Positions 1 through 9,261 are shown, counted from the stretch's first letter. The stretch is 64,000 bases of DNA from Mycetocola_A sp015752285 (GCF_015752285.1 NZ_JADOUY010000008.1:1-64000), one strand, 5' to 3'. The notes: generated by a model not told the origin, from the sequence alone. Translations and numbers: made by a program.

Positions 1-159
1 CGAGGCGGTGATCCTCCCAGAACTCGCCGCCGCATAAGCTAGAAGCACTGACCCGCACGGTGTCGAGAAATTCCACCACTCAGCGGGACGTCACCGATGG
101 CGAGGTCGCCTGGGCTGTCTCCTTCGTCTCGGCGTCGCGTCGTTCCGACTCACCCAACG

Positions 160-1050
160 TCAGCCCACCAAGACGGCCGAAGCCTGACGCACGGCCACGT
201 CCACCATCGCCAGAACGTCCCGGCTTGGAGAATTCCGGGCAAAGGCGACCACGACAACACTCGGCTCGAGCCCGTTCACCCGACAGTATGCCACGTCGGT
301 TCGGGCATAAAGGGAGGCCATCGATGCCGGCAAGACAACGATGCCGTGTCGAGCTGCTACGCGCTCCATTGCCTCGAGCATTGACCCAGTTGAGTAACTC
401 CGGGTGAGCCTTCGCGGCTGCGCACGATGGCCGCCTGGAGCGTAGAAAGCCGTGAGCTCGGGGACCGCCTCCGCGTCCTGAAGAAGACGAAGCTGGAGTA
501 GGTCTCGGATCTCGAGATAGTCCAGCCGGGCCAGTGGATTGTCGGCGGGCATCGCAACGACTCGCGGCTCTTCGTAGAGGGGAATCAATTGGAGATCACG
601 AGGGTCAATAGGTTGCCTAACGAAGCAAAGATCGACCATCCCGCTTCGCATCAGTTCGGTCGGGTCTTCGGGCTCGACGCTCATTAGGTCGACTTCCACT
701 GCACCGTGTTGTTCGCTGAACTCCCTAACGATTGGAGCAACAGCTATACCCCGGTCAAAACCAACCGTGATGAGGGGCATGCGGATTGCTGCCTCAGCTA
801 TCCTGTCCCTGAGCTGGCCGGCGGACTGCAAGAGAGGCTCTGCGTCCTCGAGAAGTTGCCGCCCGGCGTCGGTAAGTTCTGTTCCGCGCACGGAGCGCGT
901 GAACAACTTTGCCGCCATCTCCACTTCAAGTGATCTGATTTGCCGTGTCAACGCCGGCTGAGAGACATGAAGCACACCCGCGGCGCGTCTGAACCCCGAG
1001 CACTCGGCAACTGCTACAAAGTAGCGCAGCTTCCTAAGATCGACGTCAAT
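160..1050 (-). CDS. LysR family transcriptional regulator (apparent ATT start)
   Basis: Encodes about 296 residues, the usual LysR length. The N-terminal winged helix-turn-helix is visible: reading upstream of the first GTG (975) the frame continues through DVDLRKLRYFVAVAE and AAGVLHVSQPALTRQIRSLE, which is the canonical LysR start. The codon in the place of the initiator Met is ATT (1048-1050), preceded at 5 bases by a perfect Shine-Dalgarno AAGGAGG. There is no ATG, GTG or TTG in frame between it and the upstream bases read. The C-terminal two thirds look like the substrate-binding fold (VGFDRGIAVAPIVREF onward). Target genes and effector are not evident; it has no obvious divergent partner. 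If GTG 975 were used, half of the DNA-binding domain would be lost. Family call secure; start inferred. Confidence 0.85.
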   Translation of the reverse strand: MDVDLRKLRYFVAVAECSGFRRAAGVLHVSQPALTRQIRSLEVEMAAKLFTRSVRGTELTDAGRQLLEDAEPLLQSAGQLRDRIAEAAIRMPLITVGFDRGIAVAPIVREFSEQHGAVEVDLMSVEPEDPTELMRSGMVDLCFVRQPIDPRDLQLIPLYEEPRVVAMPADNPLARLDYLEIRDLLQLRLLQDAEAVPELTAFYAPGGHRAQPRRLTRSYSTGSMLEAMERVAARHGIVVLPASMASLYARTDVAYCRVNGLEPSVVVVAFARNSPSRDVLAMVDVAVRQASAVLVG

Positions 1051-1298
1051 GCTGTCCTCCTTTTTCTCCTCGCAACGAATTTGACCAGCGTGACGTCCAG
1101 CGACCGATCTTCGGGATCACTTCCCTGCCATTCTTGCTATCACGCGAAGACAATCGTCGCGCCGTCGACGCTCGGTTTTGTCCCACACCGTCGCGGTAGG
1201 CGCAGCGCACCGCGAACCGAGCGAGCCCGTGTCATTCGAGATGATGTGGACCGCTCCAGCCACGTACCCTGGCGTGTTATCGCATTTCGACGGAATGA
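1051..1298. other. Intergenic stretch without a supported gene
   Basis: About 250 bases between the LysR regulator and the TfoX-like gene. Only short reading frames without recognisable homology are present. I see no RNA gene or terminator hairpin here. Confidence 0.5.
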
Positions 1299-1646
1299 TC
1301 ACGATTGACGTCCGACAGCGGGTTCACCGACAAATTGATGCCCTTCACGGGCGAGTTCTGACCAGAGTTCACGGTCACTCACGCGCACCCAGGTGCGACT
1401 AGTGATCCCGTCGCCGGTAAACGCCTCAGCAACCCCGCGGATACGGAGATCCTGAGCTCGTTCTACCGGCAGGTCGACCACTAGTTCAGAGCCGTGCAGG
1501 AATGCGAAGAGTTTCCCGTGAACGAGAAGCCCGCTGGGAGTCAGGTCGACATCGACGTCCTCGTCCTGCAGCAGTTCCAGGGCCACGATGCTGTAGACCG
1601 CTTTAGCGCTATCGCTTGTCGTCTGTGAGTCATCAGGTTGCGACAC
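1299..1646 (-). CDS. TfoX/YjbR-like small protein
   Basis: A 115-residue protein. The central block (LLVHGKLFAFLHGSELVVDL, then PVERAQDL, then a Trp-containing strand TWVRVSDRELWSEL) resembles the TfoX N-terminal and MmcQ/YjbR families, small single-domain proteins with a GKxFAxL strand, a V-[KD]-LP strand and a late W-V-x-V strand. The role of these proteins in actinobacteria is not established. Its start overlaps the end of the haloperoxidase remnant by 14 bases, so the two may once have been cotranscribed. The first 20 residues are Ser/Thr/Asp-rich and probably disordered. Family assignment is moderate, coding status is good because the conserved core is intact. Confidence 0.65.
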   Translation of the reverse strand: MSQPDDSQTTSDSAKAVYSIVALELLQDEDVDVDLTPSGLLVHGKLFAFLHGSELVVDLPVERAQDLRIRGVAEAFTGDGITSRTWVRVSDRELWSELAREGHQFVGEPAVGRQS

Positions 1647-1827
1647 GTTCAGCTCCCGACGAATCCAAGGAGGTCGGCGTTAAATTGAGCCGTGTAGTGG
1701 CGGTGAGTACATGGGGCGTTCCAGGGTCGGCCGTAAGCGTGCAACCGTGCGAGAGCATGATAGTGCCCCCCTCGCCCGAATCTTTATAGTAGATCTCGGT
1801 TCCATGGTCGGTGGAGATCGTGCTCAT
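1633..1827 (-). pseudogene. Truncated alpha/beta hydrolase (non-haem haloperoxidase-like) remnant
   Basis: The first 30 residues (MSTISTDHGTEIYYKDSGEG followed by an SHG strand-loop) match the N-terminus of non-haem chloroperoxidase-type alpha/beta hydrolases, which run to about 270 residues. After the oxyanion-loop region the frame drifts into unrelated sequence (PTSLDSSGAERVAT) and stops. The nucleophile elbow, acid and histidine regions are all absent. A good Shine-Dalgarno (aaggagaag on the minus strand) still precedes the ATG at 1827. This is a deleted gene; what is left cannot be catalytic. Confidence 0.7.
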
Positions 1828-1899
1828 TGTCGTCTTCTCCTTTGCTCTACAAGGCCTCAGCCATCGTCGTTTCAGCATCCCGGCCTCTGTGCGTGTCGC

Positions 1900-1914
1900 T
1901 TGCAACCGGTTGAA
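1900..1914. promoter_or_regulatory. LacI-family-like operator (CAACCGGTTG core)
   Basis: TTGCAACCGGTTGAA contains a perfect 10-base palindrome CAACCGGTTG, the central-CG type favoured by LacI-family repressors. It lies in the region upstream of the haloperoxidase remnant and the LAL regulator. No LacI-family gene is in the neighbourhood, so the cognate regulator is unknown. Confidence 0.35.
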
Positions 1915-2115
1915 CCAACAGCACCACACGAGGCCGGTCCTTCGAATCCGGGACAGCCCCAGTCGTGAAGCAATGTCCGTAGTTGTTGCTCCTGGTATGC
2001 GCCGCGGTTAGCATTGAGCTCCCAACCGTCACCCGAGAGCGGACCGGTAATGTGTTCAGCTAACGATTCCTGACATGAACTTCAGCGAGAACGCCATCCG
2101 TCACCGGACCAACCG

Positions 2116-4881
2116 ATGACCAACCACATGGCGCCCTCGCATTTTGATGCGGCACCATTCTTCGGCCGCCACGAGGAGCGCCGGAATCTAGACGATCTCG
2201 TTTCTCTGATAGAAAACGGACTGAGCGGTGCCGTCGTTTTCTTGGGTGACCCTGGGGTTGGGAAAACCCGACTGCTGGAATGCCTACACGAGGCATCAGA
2301 GAGTGTCCGAACCATCCACCTGGTTGGGCTCGAGTCAGAAGTCCGGCTGCCGTTCGCGGCACTCCACCGCTTGCTGGAACCGCATTTCAATCGAATCGAC
2401 CGGCTGCCCACCCCTCAGCGCGACGCTCTACTCATCACGTTCGGCATGCTCGATGGATCCCCGCCCGCGAGACTTCTCATCGGACTTGGAACTCTCAGCT
2501 TGCTGGCGGACGCCGCCACTGAGCAGCAACTGATCTGTGTGGTCGACGATGCCCAATGGCTCGACCGAGAGTCGCTGGGGACACTCGCTTTCGTCGCGCG
2601 ACGCGTCCATGCTGACGGCATCGGTTTCGTCTTCGCGGGCAGAGAAAACCAACCGGAACTACAGGTGCTCGATGGTCTTGCGACGCATCACCTGGCGGGT
2701 CTAGGCACGTCCGACGCCAGCTCGCTGCTCAACGCGATCACGCCGCACAACATCAGTCCTTCAATCGCAGCGCGCCTGGTGACCGAGACTGGCGGCAATC
2801 CGCTCGCATTGGTTGAACTCGTCAAACAATTGACACCTGGCCAGTTGGAAGGTCAACTGCCTCTCCCTCAACGGCTGCTCATCGGCTCTGGACTGATCGA
2901 CTATTTTCAACGCCAGGTCGAATTGCTTCCTGCGCAAACGCGCTCGCTTCTCTTGCTCGCATCGGCAATGTCGGATGAGAACGCGGCGTCGCTCTGGCGT
3001 GCGGCGACACTCATCGGCCTCTCGCCGGAGTCGATGGATGCCGCCGCACGCGTAGGGCTGATACGGGTCGACGATCGCGTCGCATTCCGGCACCCGCTTA
3101 TCAGGTCCGCTGTCTATGGATCCGGCACACTAGACGAACGGCGAGCTTCCCATGCCGCTCTGGCAGCCATCGCCGACTTAGAGGACCATCCGGACCTGAC
3201 AGCGTGGCACCGGGCTGCGGCAGTAGCAGCTCCGAACGAGGAGATTGCTGCTCAGCTGGAACGGTCCGCCGTCCATGCGGAACAGCGCGGGGGCCAGGCG
3301 GCGCAGGCCCTTTTTCTCGCGCGAGCCGCGGAACTTTCGCCAGGCAAAGATGACCGAAACATCCGCCTTTTTGCCGCTGCACAGGCCTATCTCGCTGCTG
3401 GAGATGGCGTCCAGGCGGATGCGCTCTTGGAGAAGGCAGCCACATGGCTCGGCTCCACAGAAATGCGCGTTGATCTCCAACGTCTACGCGCATCGATCGC
3501 TGTGTTCTTTTCCCGGCACAAGGACGCCCCCGCAATCTTGCTCGAAGCTGCTCGACACGTAGATCCAAATGAATCCGGAGTGATACGCGCGATTCTCTTC
3601 GATGCGCTACAAGCGGCTCTTGTTGCACGGGGCTACATCGTGGGACTCACTCCGGCGGACGTCGCTCTTTCAGTCCTTCATACACGCAGCCCGGAAAGGC
3701 CGAGTACCAAAGACCTACTTTTGGATGGATTCGCCGCACGCCTCGCAGTCGATTTCGAGACGGCAGCCCCCTTGCTCCGGGCGTCAGTGAAGCAACTCTT
3801 CACTGACGAGCAATCGGGCGCCCCGGAACTTCCCTCGATCATCCTCGGCTGGTTTGCGGCCGAGGATGTTTGGGATGACGAGGCTCTCAGATCGATGTTC
3901 GACCGTGCCGCTGTTATGTGCCGCCGTCACGGTGCACTCGGCGCGCTTCGTATTGCGCTCGCTGGCCTCTGCGTCAGTCAAGCGCTGGCGGGGCAGCTCG
4001 CCAAAGCGGAGCAGAGCTACTTCGAGGCCGCAGACATTTCGTCTTTGATCGGCGTCCCTCCGCCCGCAACAACGGGGGTGTTACTTGAGGTGCGGGCGTG
4101 GCAGGGTCGTGAACAAGAGAGTCGCGAAACTGCGGCTCTGACGTCAGCGTGGGGCAAAGAGCACGGCGCGGAGATCCTAGAGATCTTCTCGTGGTCCGGG
4201 TTGACGATACTCGAAATAGGACTTGGAAATTACTCGGCCGCGGCGAGATGGGCCAGGGAAATCTTCCGACGCGATCCGCCAGGGTTCGGCAATCGAATCC
4301 TTCCTGAGATTGTGGAGGCCTGCACTAGAACGGGCGAAACCGCATTCGCGCAGGAGGCGCTAGACCGGCTGAGTGAACGCGCTCGCGCGAGCGGGACGCC
4401 TTGGGCGAACGGCATGCTGGCACGATCGCGGGCTCTAATCGCCTCAGGTGAGGAAGCTGAGACGTACTATCTGGAAGCGATCGAGCATCTTGCGGCAACA
4501 TCTGTCCACACCGAGCTGGCACGTGCCCACCTTCTCTTCGGAGAATGGCTACGGCGGCGAAAGCGGCGACGGGATGCACGGCTGCACCTCACCACCGCGC
4601 ACGACATGTTCCTAGCTATGGGTGCGATGGCATTCGCGACCCGTGCTCGTTCTGAACTGCTCGCAACCGGCTACCAGTCGACAGTCGATACTCTCCAGTT
4701 GAGCCTAGGACTGACCTCTCAGGAGACTCAAGTAGCCCGATTGGCGGCGGCCGGCGCAATGAATGCTGAAATTGCAGAACAGATGTTCGTCACCACGTCG
4801 ACGGTGGAATACCACCTCAGTAAGGTCTTCCGGAAGCTCGGTATTTCGTCGCGCCGCCAGCTCACGAGCATGCTCCAATAA
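2116..4881 (+). CDS. LuxR family regulator of the LAL type (AAA ATPase + TPR-like + HTH)
   Basis: A 921-residue protein, typical of large ATP-binding LuxR regulators (MalT/LAL class). The N-terminus has a FFGRHEE entry motif and Walker A GDPGVGKT at residues 44-51; Walker B is VVDDAQWLD near 140-148. The middle (about 350-850) is alpha-helical and Ala-rich, consistent with TPR-like ligand-sensing repeats. The C-terminal 60 residues form a LuxR/GerE helix-turn-helix (LTSQETQVARLAAAG, NAEIAEQMFV, STVEYHLSKVFRKLG). Such proteins bind a small-molecule inducer and ATP and then activate transcription. The target is unknown: the next gene, a GNAT acetyltransferase in the same orientation, is 220 bases downstream. 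No clear Shine-Dalgarno precedes the ATG; the fifth codon is a second ATG. Confidence 0.9.
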   Translation: MTNHMAPSHFDAAPFFGRHEERRNLDDLVSLIENGLSGAVVFLGDPGVGKTRLLECLHEASESVRTIHLVGLESEVRLPFAALHRLLEPHFNRIDRLPTPQRDALLITFGMLDGSPPARLLIGLGTLSLLADAATEQQLICVVDDAQWLDRESLGTLAFVARRVHADGIGFVFAGRENQPELQVLDGLATHHLAGLGTSDASSLLNAITPHNISPSIAARLVTETGGNPLALVELVKQLTPGQLEGQLPLPQRLLIGSGLIDYFQRQVELLPAQTRSLLLLASAMSDENAASLWRAATLIGLSPESMDAAARVGLIRVDDRVAFRHPLIRSAVYGSGTLDERRASHAALAAIADLEDHPDLTAWHRAAAVAAPNEEIAAQLERSAVHAEQRGGQAAQALFLARAAELSPGKDDRNIRLFAAAQAYLAAGDGVQADALLEKAATWLGSTEMRVDLQRLRASIAVFFSRHKDAPAILLEAARHVDPNESGVIRAILFDALQAALVARGYIVGLTPADVALSVLHTRSPERPSTKDLLLDGFAARLAVDFETAAPLLRASVKQLFTDEQSGAPELPSIILGWFAAEDVWDDEALRSMFDRAAVMCRRHGALGALRIALAGLCVSQALAGQLAKAEQSYFEAADISSLIGVPPPATTGVLLEVRAWQGREQESRETAALTSAWGKEHGAEILEIFSWSGLTILEIGLGNYSAAARWAREIFRRDPPGFGNRILPEIVEACTRTGETAFAQEALDRLSERARASGTPWANGMLARSRALIASGEEAETYYLEAIEHLAATSVHTELARAHLLFGEWLRRRKRRRDARLHLTTAHDMFLAMGAMAFATRARSELLATGYQSTVDTLQLSLGLTSQETQVARLAAAGAMNAEIAEQMFVTTSTVEYHLSKVFRKLGISSRRQLTSMLQ

Positions 4882-5104
4882 GGTCGACCTTTTCGATGGC
4901 CAAACGCTTGTGCCTTACCGGATTCCCAAGTGGCGGATTGAAATATGCACCCGAGCGGCCCGTGGGCACAATGTCTTCCCAGTTCGCTGGTCCCGCGGTC
5001 CCGGCACCGCAACGGTCCAAGATCGCGCAGATACAATTTGTACGATCACGTCTGGGCTGTGAGCAATGGCTTCGTGTGATTCACAGCGCGAAAAAGAGAG
5101 CTTC

Positions 5105-5590
5105 ATGAAAAAGATAAATATAGAAGCCGTCCCCTGGGCGGATGATCGGGCTGTATCGCTCCGAGAGGTGCTACAGGAAGACCTCTACCGCCGGTACGCA
5201 AGCCATCTGCAATCGAGCCCAGACCGGGAAGCTGCTCTCAACGCCTTGAGTATGAGTCCAGATGACGTGCTAGCAACCGTAATCGCGATTTCGGAAGAAT
5301 CTGGACCGGTCGGCCATGCAGCTCTTCGTTCTTTGAACGGCGAGTGGGAAGTTAAGCGCGTCGTGGTTCTCGAGAGCGAACGCGGCAAAGGGGTCGCTCG
5401 CTTGCTTATGGCGAAGATCGAAGAAATCGCCAGGCGCAACGGCGCCTCGCGCGTCATTCTTCAAACTGGAGATGAGCAGCCCGAGGCTGTGGCTCTTTAC
5501 TTAAGACTTGGTTATCAACCCATTCCGGTGTACGAGCCATACGCAACCGCCATCCCTTTTTCCTCCTGCTTCGAGAAGCGTCTGGCGTAA
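5105..5590 (+). CDS. GNAT family N-acetyltransferase
   Basis: 161 residues from ATG 5105; a longer frame starts at 5066 but the MKKINIE start with an upstream aaagagag is preferred. The acetyl-CoA binding motif A is clear (VKRVVVLESERGKGVARLL, with the R-G-K-G-V-A pyrophosphate loop), followed by the motif B helix and VALYLRLGYQPIPVYEPY, the usual GNAT C-terminal strand that contacts the acceptor. The substrate cannot be read from sequence. The YEPY ending is common among small-molecule acetyltransferases of this subfamily. It stands alone between the LAL regulator and the antiporter. Confidence 0.85.
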   Translation: MKKINIEAVPWADDRAVSLREVLQEDLYRRYASHLQSSPDREAALNALSMSPDDVLATVIAISEESGPVGHAALRSLNGEWEVKRVVVLESERGKGVARLLMAKIEEIARRNGASRVILQTGDEQPEAVALYLRLGYQPIPVYEPYATAIPFSSCFEKRLA

Positions 5591-5742
5591 CCATCAGCAC
5601 CAATCTGGCGGCGGGTTTATCTGGAATACGTCCGCCGCTAGAGCGGTGTCATGAAGGGTTCGATATCCACACCAACGACTTAAAGCCGCCAGAACGGGAT
5701 CCATTTTCGCTTGGGCCGCGGCAGCATCCGGCTCGCGCGCGG

Positions 5743-7401
5743 TCATGGTATTGTCCGTTCCTCGGAGATATCGTCTTCAGGCCGGCGTTGATGACGTGAG
5801 GACGTCCGCCCGTCCCGCGGAGTCAGTTCTTGCTCCTCCGCTGCTGTGCGCACGGCGGCCTCCTCGGCGTCTATGATTCGGAGCACGGCTATGACTGCTG
5901 CTTCCGGGTAGCGGTGTTGGGAACGTGCCTTGATGGTCGCTTCCCACTCGGCTTGAATCATGTGACGACGCAGGCGCCTATGACTGTCTGAAAGGGACTC
6001 CTGGGTGGGATCTTCGTGTTGACGTTGAAGCGAGGACGCGGCCAGGGCTGAAGACGCTCGCAACTGTGAGACGACTCGTTCATCGTCTGACTCGGAAATT
6101 TCGGCTTCCAGTCGCATCAGTCCAGCTGCTCGAACCTCGGACAGCAGTGCTTGCGCCTCCATGCGCTCTTGGGCGGGATTGGGTGGCTCTATGTGGAGAA
6201 GACGCACTAGGCCAGATATGGCAGTTGACCCGAATATCGTGGCGACTACGACGACGAAAGCAAGGAACTGAAGAAACTCGCGATCGGTTGTGTCCGGAGG
6301 AAGCAGAAACACTGCCGCAAGGGTAACCACACCTCTGACGCCAACTGATGAGATAACCAGAGCGTTCTTCCACTCCACGTTCTGTTCGCGAAGTCGACCC
6401 GGCCCCACGCGGAACACCCATGCGACCGTGAACACGAATGCGAATCGCGCGATCACAAGCGCTAGAAGAATGACGGTGCAGATCAGGGTGGATGTCCCGA
6501 GTTCGTATCCGGCACGCGCTGCGCCAGCCACGATGCCAGAGAGATTCATCCCGATGAAAAGAAAGACTGCGTTTTCGAGGATGAACTGTACGGTGCGCCA
6601 ATTGACCGACTCGGCAGTCCTTGCTTCGGCCGTTTGAATCAGCGGGGACCAGTACCCGAGGATCAGTCCGGCGACTACCACGGCGAGGATGCCGGAGCCG
6701 TGGATCGCCTCGGCCGCCAAGAACGCTAGATATGGAGTGATCAGAGCCAGGCTGGTGTCGAGAACGGCGGAGCGAATCCGCGAGCGGATCATCGACAAAA
6801 GCCATCCGATGACCGCGCCCAGAACGACACCAGCCAGCACCGCGAGAACGAATTCACCGACGATTGACCAGGGTGTCAGGATTCCGGCCATGGCAAGAAT
6901 GGCCGCGTTTAGAGCAACCAGGGCTGCCGCGTCGTTCAGGAGGCTTTCTCCTTCGAGGATTGTGATCACGCGGCGCGGCAAACCGATTCGTCCCGCCACA
7001 GCTGTGACCGCCACTGTGTCGGTCGGGGCAACCACAGCGGCAAAGGCAAATGCTGCAGCAAGCCCAATGGTGGGAAGCAAAAGCGCCGCGGTGAAGCCAA
7101 CTACAACAACCGTCGCTGCCACCGTGCCGACCGACAGAATCAGGATGGTGTCCCGTCGGATTCGAATGTCTGGGAAGTAGGTCTGGCGAGCTGCAGCGAA
7201 CAACAGCGGCGGAAGGAGCCCGTAAAGTACGAGTTCCGCCTCAACGTGAACCGAGGGTACCCCCGGAATGAAGGAGGCGATTCCACCGATGCCAACAAGC
7301 ATCAGCGGTGTGGGCCAGCCGATGCGTCGACCCAGTCCTGTCATGGCGACAGTTACCAGCACGAATGCCACGATCCAACCGATGGCTGCGGGCGTGCTCA
7401 T
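5743..7401 (-). CDS. Na+/H+ antiporter, CPA1 family
   Basis: 552 residues from ATG 7401 (an upstream in-frame start at 7422 would add seven residues). The N-terminal 400 residues form about 12 membrane segments. Diagnostic CPA1 motifs are present: APTDTVAVTAV and EGESLLNDAAALVALNAA, which carry the ion-binding acidic residues, and a conserved ISSVGVRGVVTLAA segment. The C-terminal 140 residues are hydrophilic and charged (SESDDERVVSQLRASSALAA, then QAEWEATIKARSQHRYPEAA), a cytoplasmic regulatory tail typical of bacterial NhaP/Nhe-like proteins. Expected role: sodium or potassium/proton exchange for pH and salt tolerance. The following gene upstream (FMN-binding protein) is in the same direction with a 64-base gap. 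Confidence 0.9.
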   Translation of the reverse strand: MSTPAAIGWIVAFVLVTVAMTGLGRRIGWPTPLMLVGIGGIASFIPGVPSVHVEAELVLYGLLPPLLFAAARQTYFPDIRIRRDTILILSVGTVAATVVVVGFTAALLLPTIGLAAAFAFAAVVAPTDTVAVTAVAGRIGLPRRVITILEGESLLNDAAALVALNAAILAMAGILTPWSIVGEFVLAVLAGVVLGAVIGWLLSMIRSRIRSAVLDTSLALITPYLAFLAAEAIHGSGILAVVVAGLILGYWSPLIQTAEARTAESVNWRTVQFILENAVFLFIGMNLSGIVAGAARAGYELGTSTLICTVILLALVIARFAFVFTVAWVFRVGPGRLREQNVEWKNALVISSVGVRGVVTLAAVFLLPPDTTDREFLQFLAFVVVVATIFGSTAISGLVRLLHIEPPNPAQERMEAQALLSEVRAAGLMRLEAEISESDDERVVSQLRASSALAASSLQRQHEDPTQESLSDSHRRLRRHMIQAEWEATIKARSQHRYPEAAVIAVLRIIDAEEAAVRTAAEEQELTPRDGRTSSRHQRRPEDDISEERTIP

Positions 7402-7464
7402 TGCCCCGCCTCGCCGCCACATCGGGTCGTTGGCATTCCTTCTTTGTCCAACCGCTCGAGTGGG

Positions 7465-8091
7465 TCAGTGCGCCTGGGATCGTAGCGTCGCATTTTCGGC
7501 TTCCAATTCTGCGATGCGGTCACGAAGGGGGATTAGTCGTTCCTCGACCTGGTCCACCGTGAGCCGCCGAGGAATGTGTTGAGGGCAATTCCAGTCGTAA
7601 GCCGCCACAGTCACGACGATGGCGGCTTCGATCACTGCGTCGTAATCTTTCACGGCCAGCGAAGCGACTAGGTCCGGCTCGTCTTCCGTGCGCACAACCC
7701 TCGCCGTGCCGAACAGTTTGAGACGTCGACGAGTCAAGTAGTCAACAGCTATGAACGCCACCCGTTCGTCGCCCACGAGGTTGCCAGTCGAGACATGTTG
7801 AAGGTTGCCCTGAAAGTCCGCCCATCCGATGGTGTTCGGATCTAGAGTCTTGATGAAGCCTGGTCTTCCTCCACGAAATTGGACATAGGGCCACCCACCC
7901 GACCCGACTGTCGCCAGGTAGAAACCGTCTCGTTCACCAAGGAACTTCTTTTCTCTGGGCCCAAGCGGGTCAGGGCCCTCCGCGGCGCTACCTCGTTCCG
8001 CCACCCGCGTGTAGAACTCGGCGCTGCCGTAGTGTTGCTGTGTCCGGCGTACGTCGTCTGTGAAGGCGATGCAGCCGTACTGCGTGCTCAT
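7465..8091 (-). CDS. Pyridoxamine 5'-phosphate oxidase family FMN-binding protein
   Basis: About 208 residues from ATG 8091. The split-barrel flavin-binding core is recognisable: FLGERDGFYLATVGSGGWPY, then GGRPGFIKTLDPNTIGWADF, then NLVGDERVAFIAVDY and RRRLKLFGTARVV. These match the PNPOx-like proteins whose members reduce or oxidise diverse substrates with FMN; true PdxH residues are not evident. The C-terminal 40 residues form a predicted coiled coil (VEERLIPLRDRIAELEAENA), often seen in this subfamily and probably a dimer element. Substrate unknown. Confidence 0.8.
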   Translation of the reverse strand: MSTQYGCIAFTDDVRRTQQHYGSAEFYTRVAERGSAAEGPDPLGPREKKFLGERDGFYLATVGSGGWPYVQFRGGRPGFIKTLDPNTIGWADFQGNLQHVSTGNLVGDERVAFIAVDYLTRRRLKLFGTARVVRTEDEPDLVASLAVKDYDAVIEAAIVVTVAAYDWNCPQHIPRRLTVDQVEERLIPLRDRIAELEAENATLRSQAH

Positions 8092-8289
8092 GACTGCCGC
8101 CGGGTGCGCCATCCGGCGGCCGGACTTGGTGTGTCTTCCAAGCTGATTCGTGTGAGCGTAGGCGCAACCTGTGGCGTTTCTTGCATGACTTTTCCTTCCC
8201 GAGCCTGCGGCCGATTGCCCGTTGAACTCGAGCTGTTGAGTTGTTGGGAAGACTCGAATACAAACGAACTCGAGACGAGGACGACCAGG

Positions 8290-8658
8290 CTAAGCCTGCG
8301 GCACGACTGCCATGCAGTCGATCTCTACTCCGTAGCCGGGAAGAGATGCCCCGACCGTTGTTCGGGCAGGTAGCCGCGCGCCGAATGCGCTTACGTATGC
8401 TTCATTGAACTCGGCGAGGTCGGCAAGATCGGCGAGATAGACGCCGCATCGGACGATGTCTTCAAAAGATGCGCCTGCTGACTCCAGAACCGCGGCGATG
8501 TTTTCCAGTACGACAGTGGTCTGGATGCCGATCGGCCCGGTGAAAAGCTTCCCGCCACGCATCGGGGTGTGTCCGGATACGAACACGAACCTACCGTCAG
8601 CAATGACCGCTGAGACGTATGGTCGGTCGTTGGCCGCTCCCATTCGGAAGAACTTCAT
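8290..8658 (-). CDS. RidA/YjgF/YER057c family protein
   Basis: 122 residues, the normal RidA length. The fold signature is present: FVSGHTPM, then VLENIAAVLESAGASFEDIV, then VYLADLADLAEFNEAY, ending with RTTVGASLPGYGVEIDCMAV, where the Arg and the late Glu correspond to the enamine/imine deaminase pocket residues of RidA proteins. Many paralogues have other or unknown substrates. Start ATG 8658 has a good Shine-Dalgarno (gaagggg, 7 bases upstream). It sits immediately downstream of the broken response-regulator gene. Confidence 0.9.
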   Translation of the reverse strand: MKFFRMGAANDRPYVSAVIADGRFVFVSGHTPMRGGKLFTGPIGIQTTVVLENIAAVLESAGASFEDIVRCGVYLADLADLAEFNEAYVSAFGARLPARTTVGASLPGYGVEIDCMAVVPQA

Positions 8659-8734
8659 ATCGCAACCCCTTCACCTTGTTTCTTTTGCGTCTATTGGCCG
8701 ACACTTGCATTTGCGGCCTCCCGGATGAGATCCA

Positions 8735-9061
8735 CGACTGGTCAAGAGGTCGATGGCGTGCTCCACCTCCGCATATGAAGACAGCACCATGATTTCCGAT
8801 CTCGGGAAAGGCCGCACGGACCTCTTTTGCGGCATCCAGCCCTTCTCTGGTGTGAGTCGGGGGCATCCGAATGTCGATGATCAGTAGGTCCGGTGCTCGC
8901 ATTCGGATGAGCTCAAGCAACTGCTCTGCATCCGAGGCTTGTGCGGCGACATCGAAGCCAGCCCGACTCAATAAGCTCGTCAGTCCCTCCCGCAACAACA
9001 CGTCGTCGTCAACGATTATCACCCGAGGCAGGGCAGCCTCGCCTGCTTGTCCTAAAGACAT
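8735..9061 (-). pseudogene. Frameshifted, C-terminally truncated response regulator (NarL-type receiver)
   Basis: The first 85 residues are a receiver domain: VIIVDDDVLLREGL has the acidic triad start, and DLLIIDIRMPP carries the phospho-acceptor Asp. At about 8793-8795 a one-base insertion in an AAA run (minus strand) breaks the frame. Removing it restores IMVLSSYAEVEHAIDLLTSR, the continuation expected for the beta4-alpha4 region. Homology then ends near 8735, so the receiver C-terminus and the whole LuxR-type HTH are missing. With the fragmented GAF kinase divergently placed at 9262 this is a decayed two-component system. Confidence 0.8.
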
Positions 9062-9261
9062 ATGGCGATTATCGAGCTGGACCCTTCGACAATGTAAGGG
9101 CCAAGCTGATACCGAGATTGCATCGTCCTTCGGCCATGGCCGACAACACGTCCGTTCACGCAGCGAATGCGCCAGCCGCGTGTGCCCCGCCTCTCGACAT
9201 ATCCGGGTTCTGGAGGTGAACTATACGGCGAAGCATAGTTCTATTCGAAGGAGGCACGCAG

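Noticed and set aside
1117..1302. 61-residue minus-strand frame upstream of the LysR gene
   Set aside because: No homology, no ribosome-binding site and overlaps a non-coding stretch.
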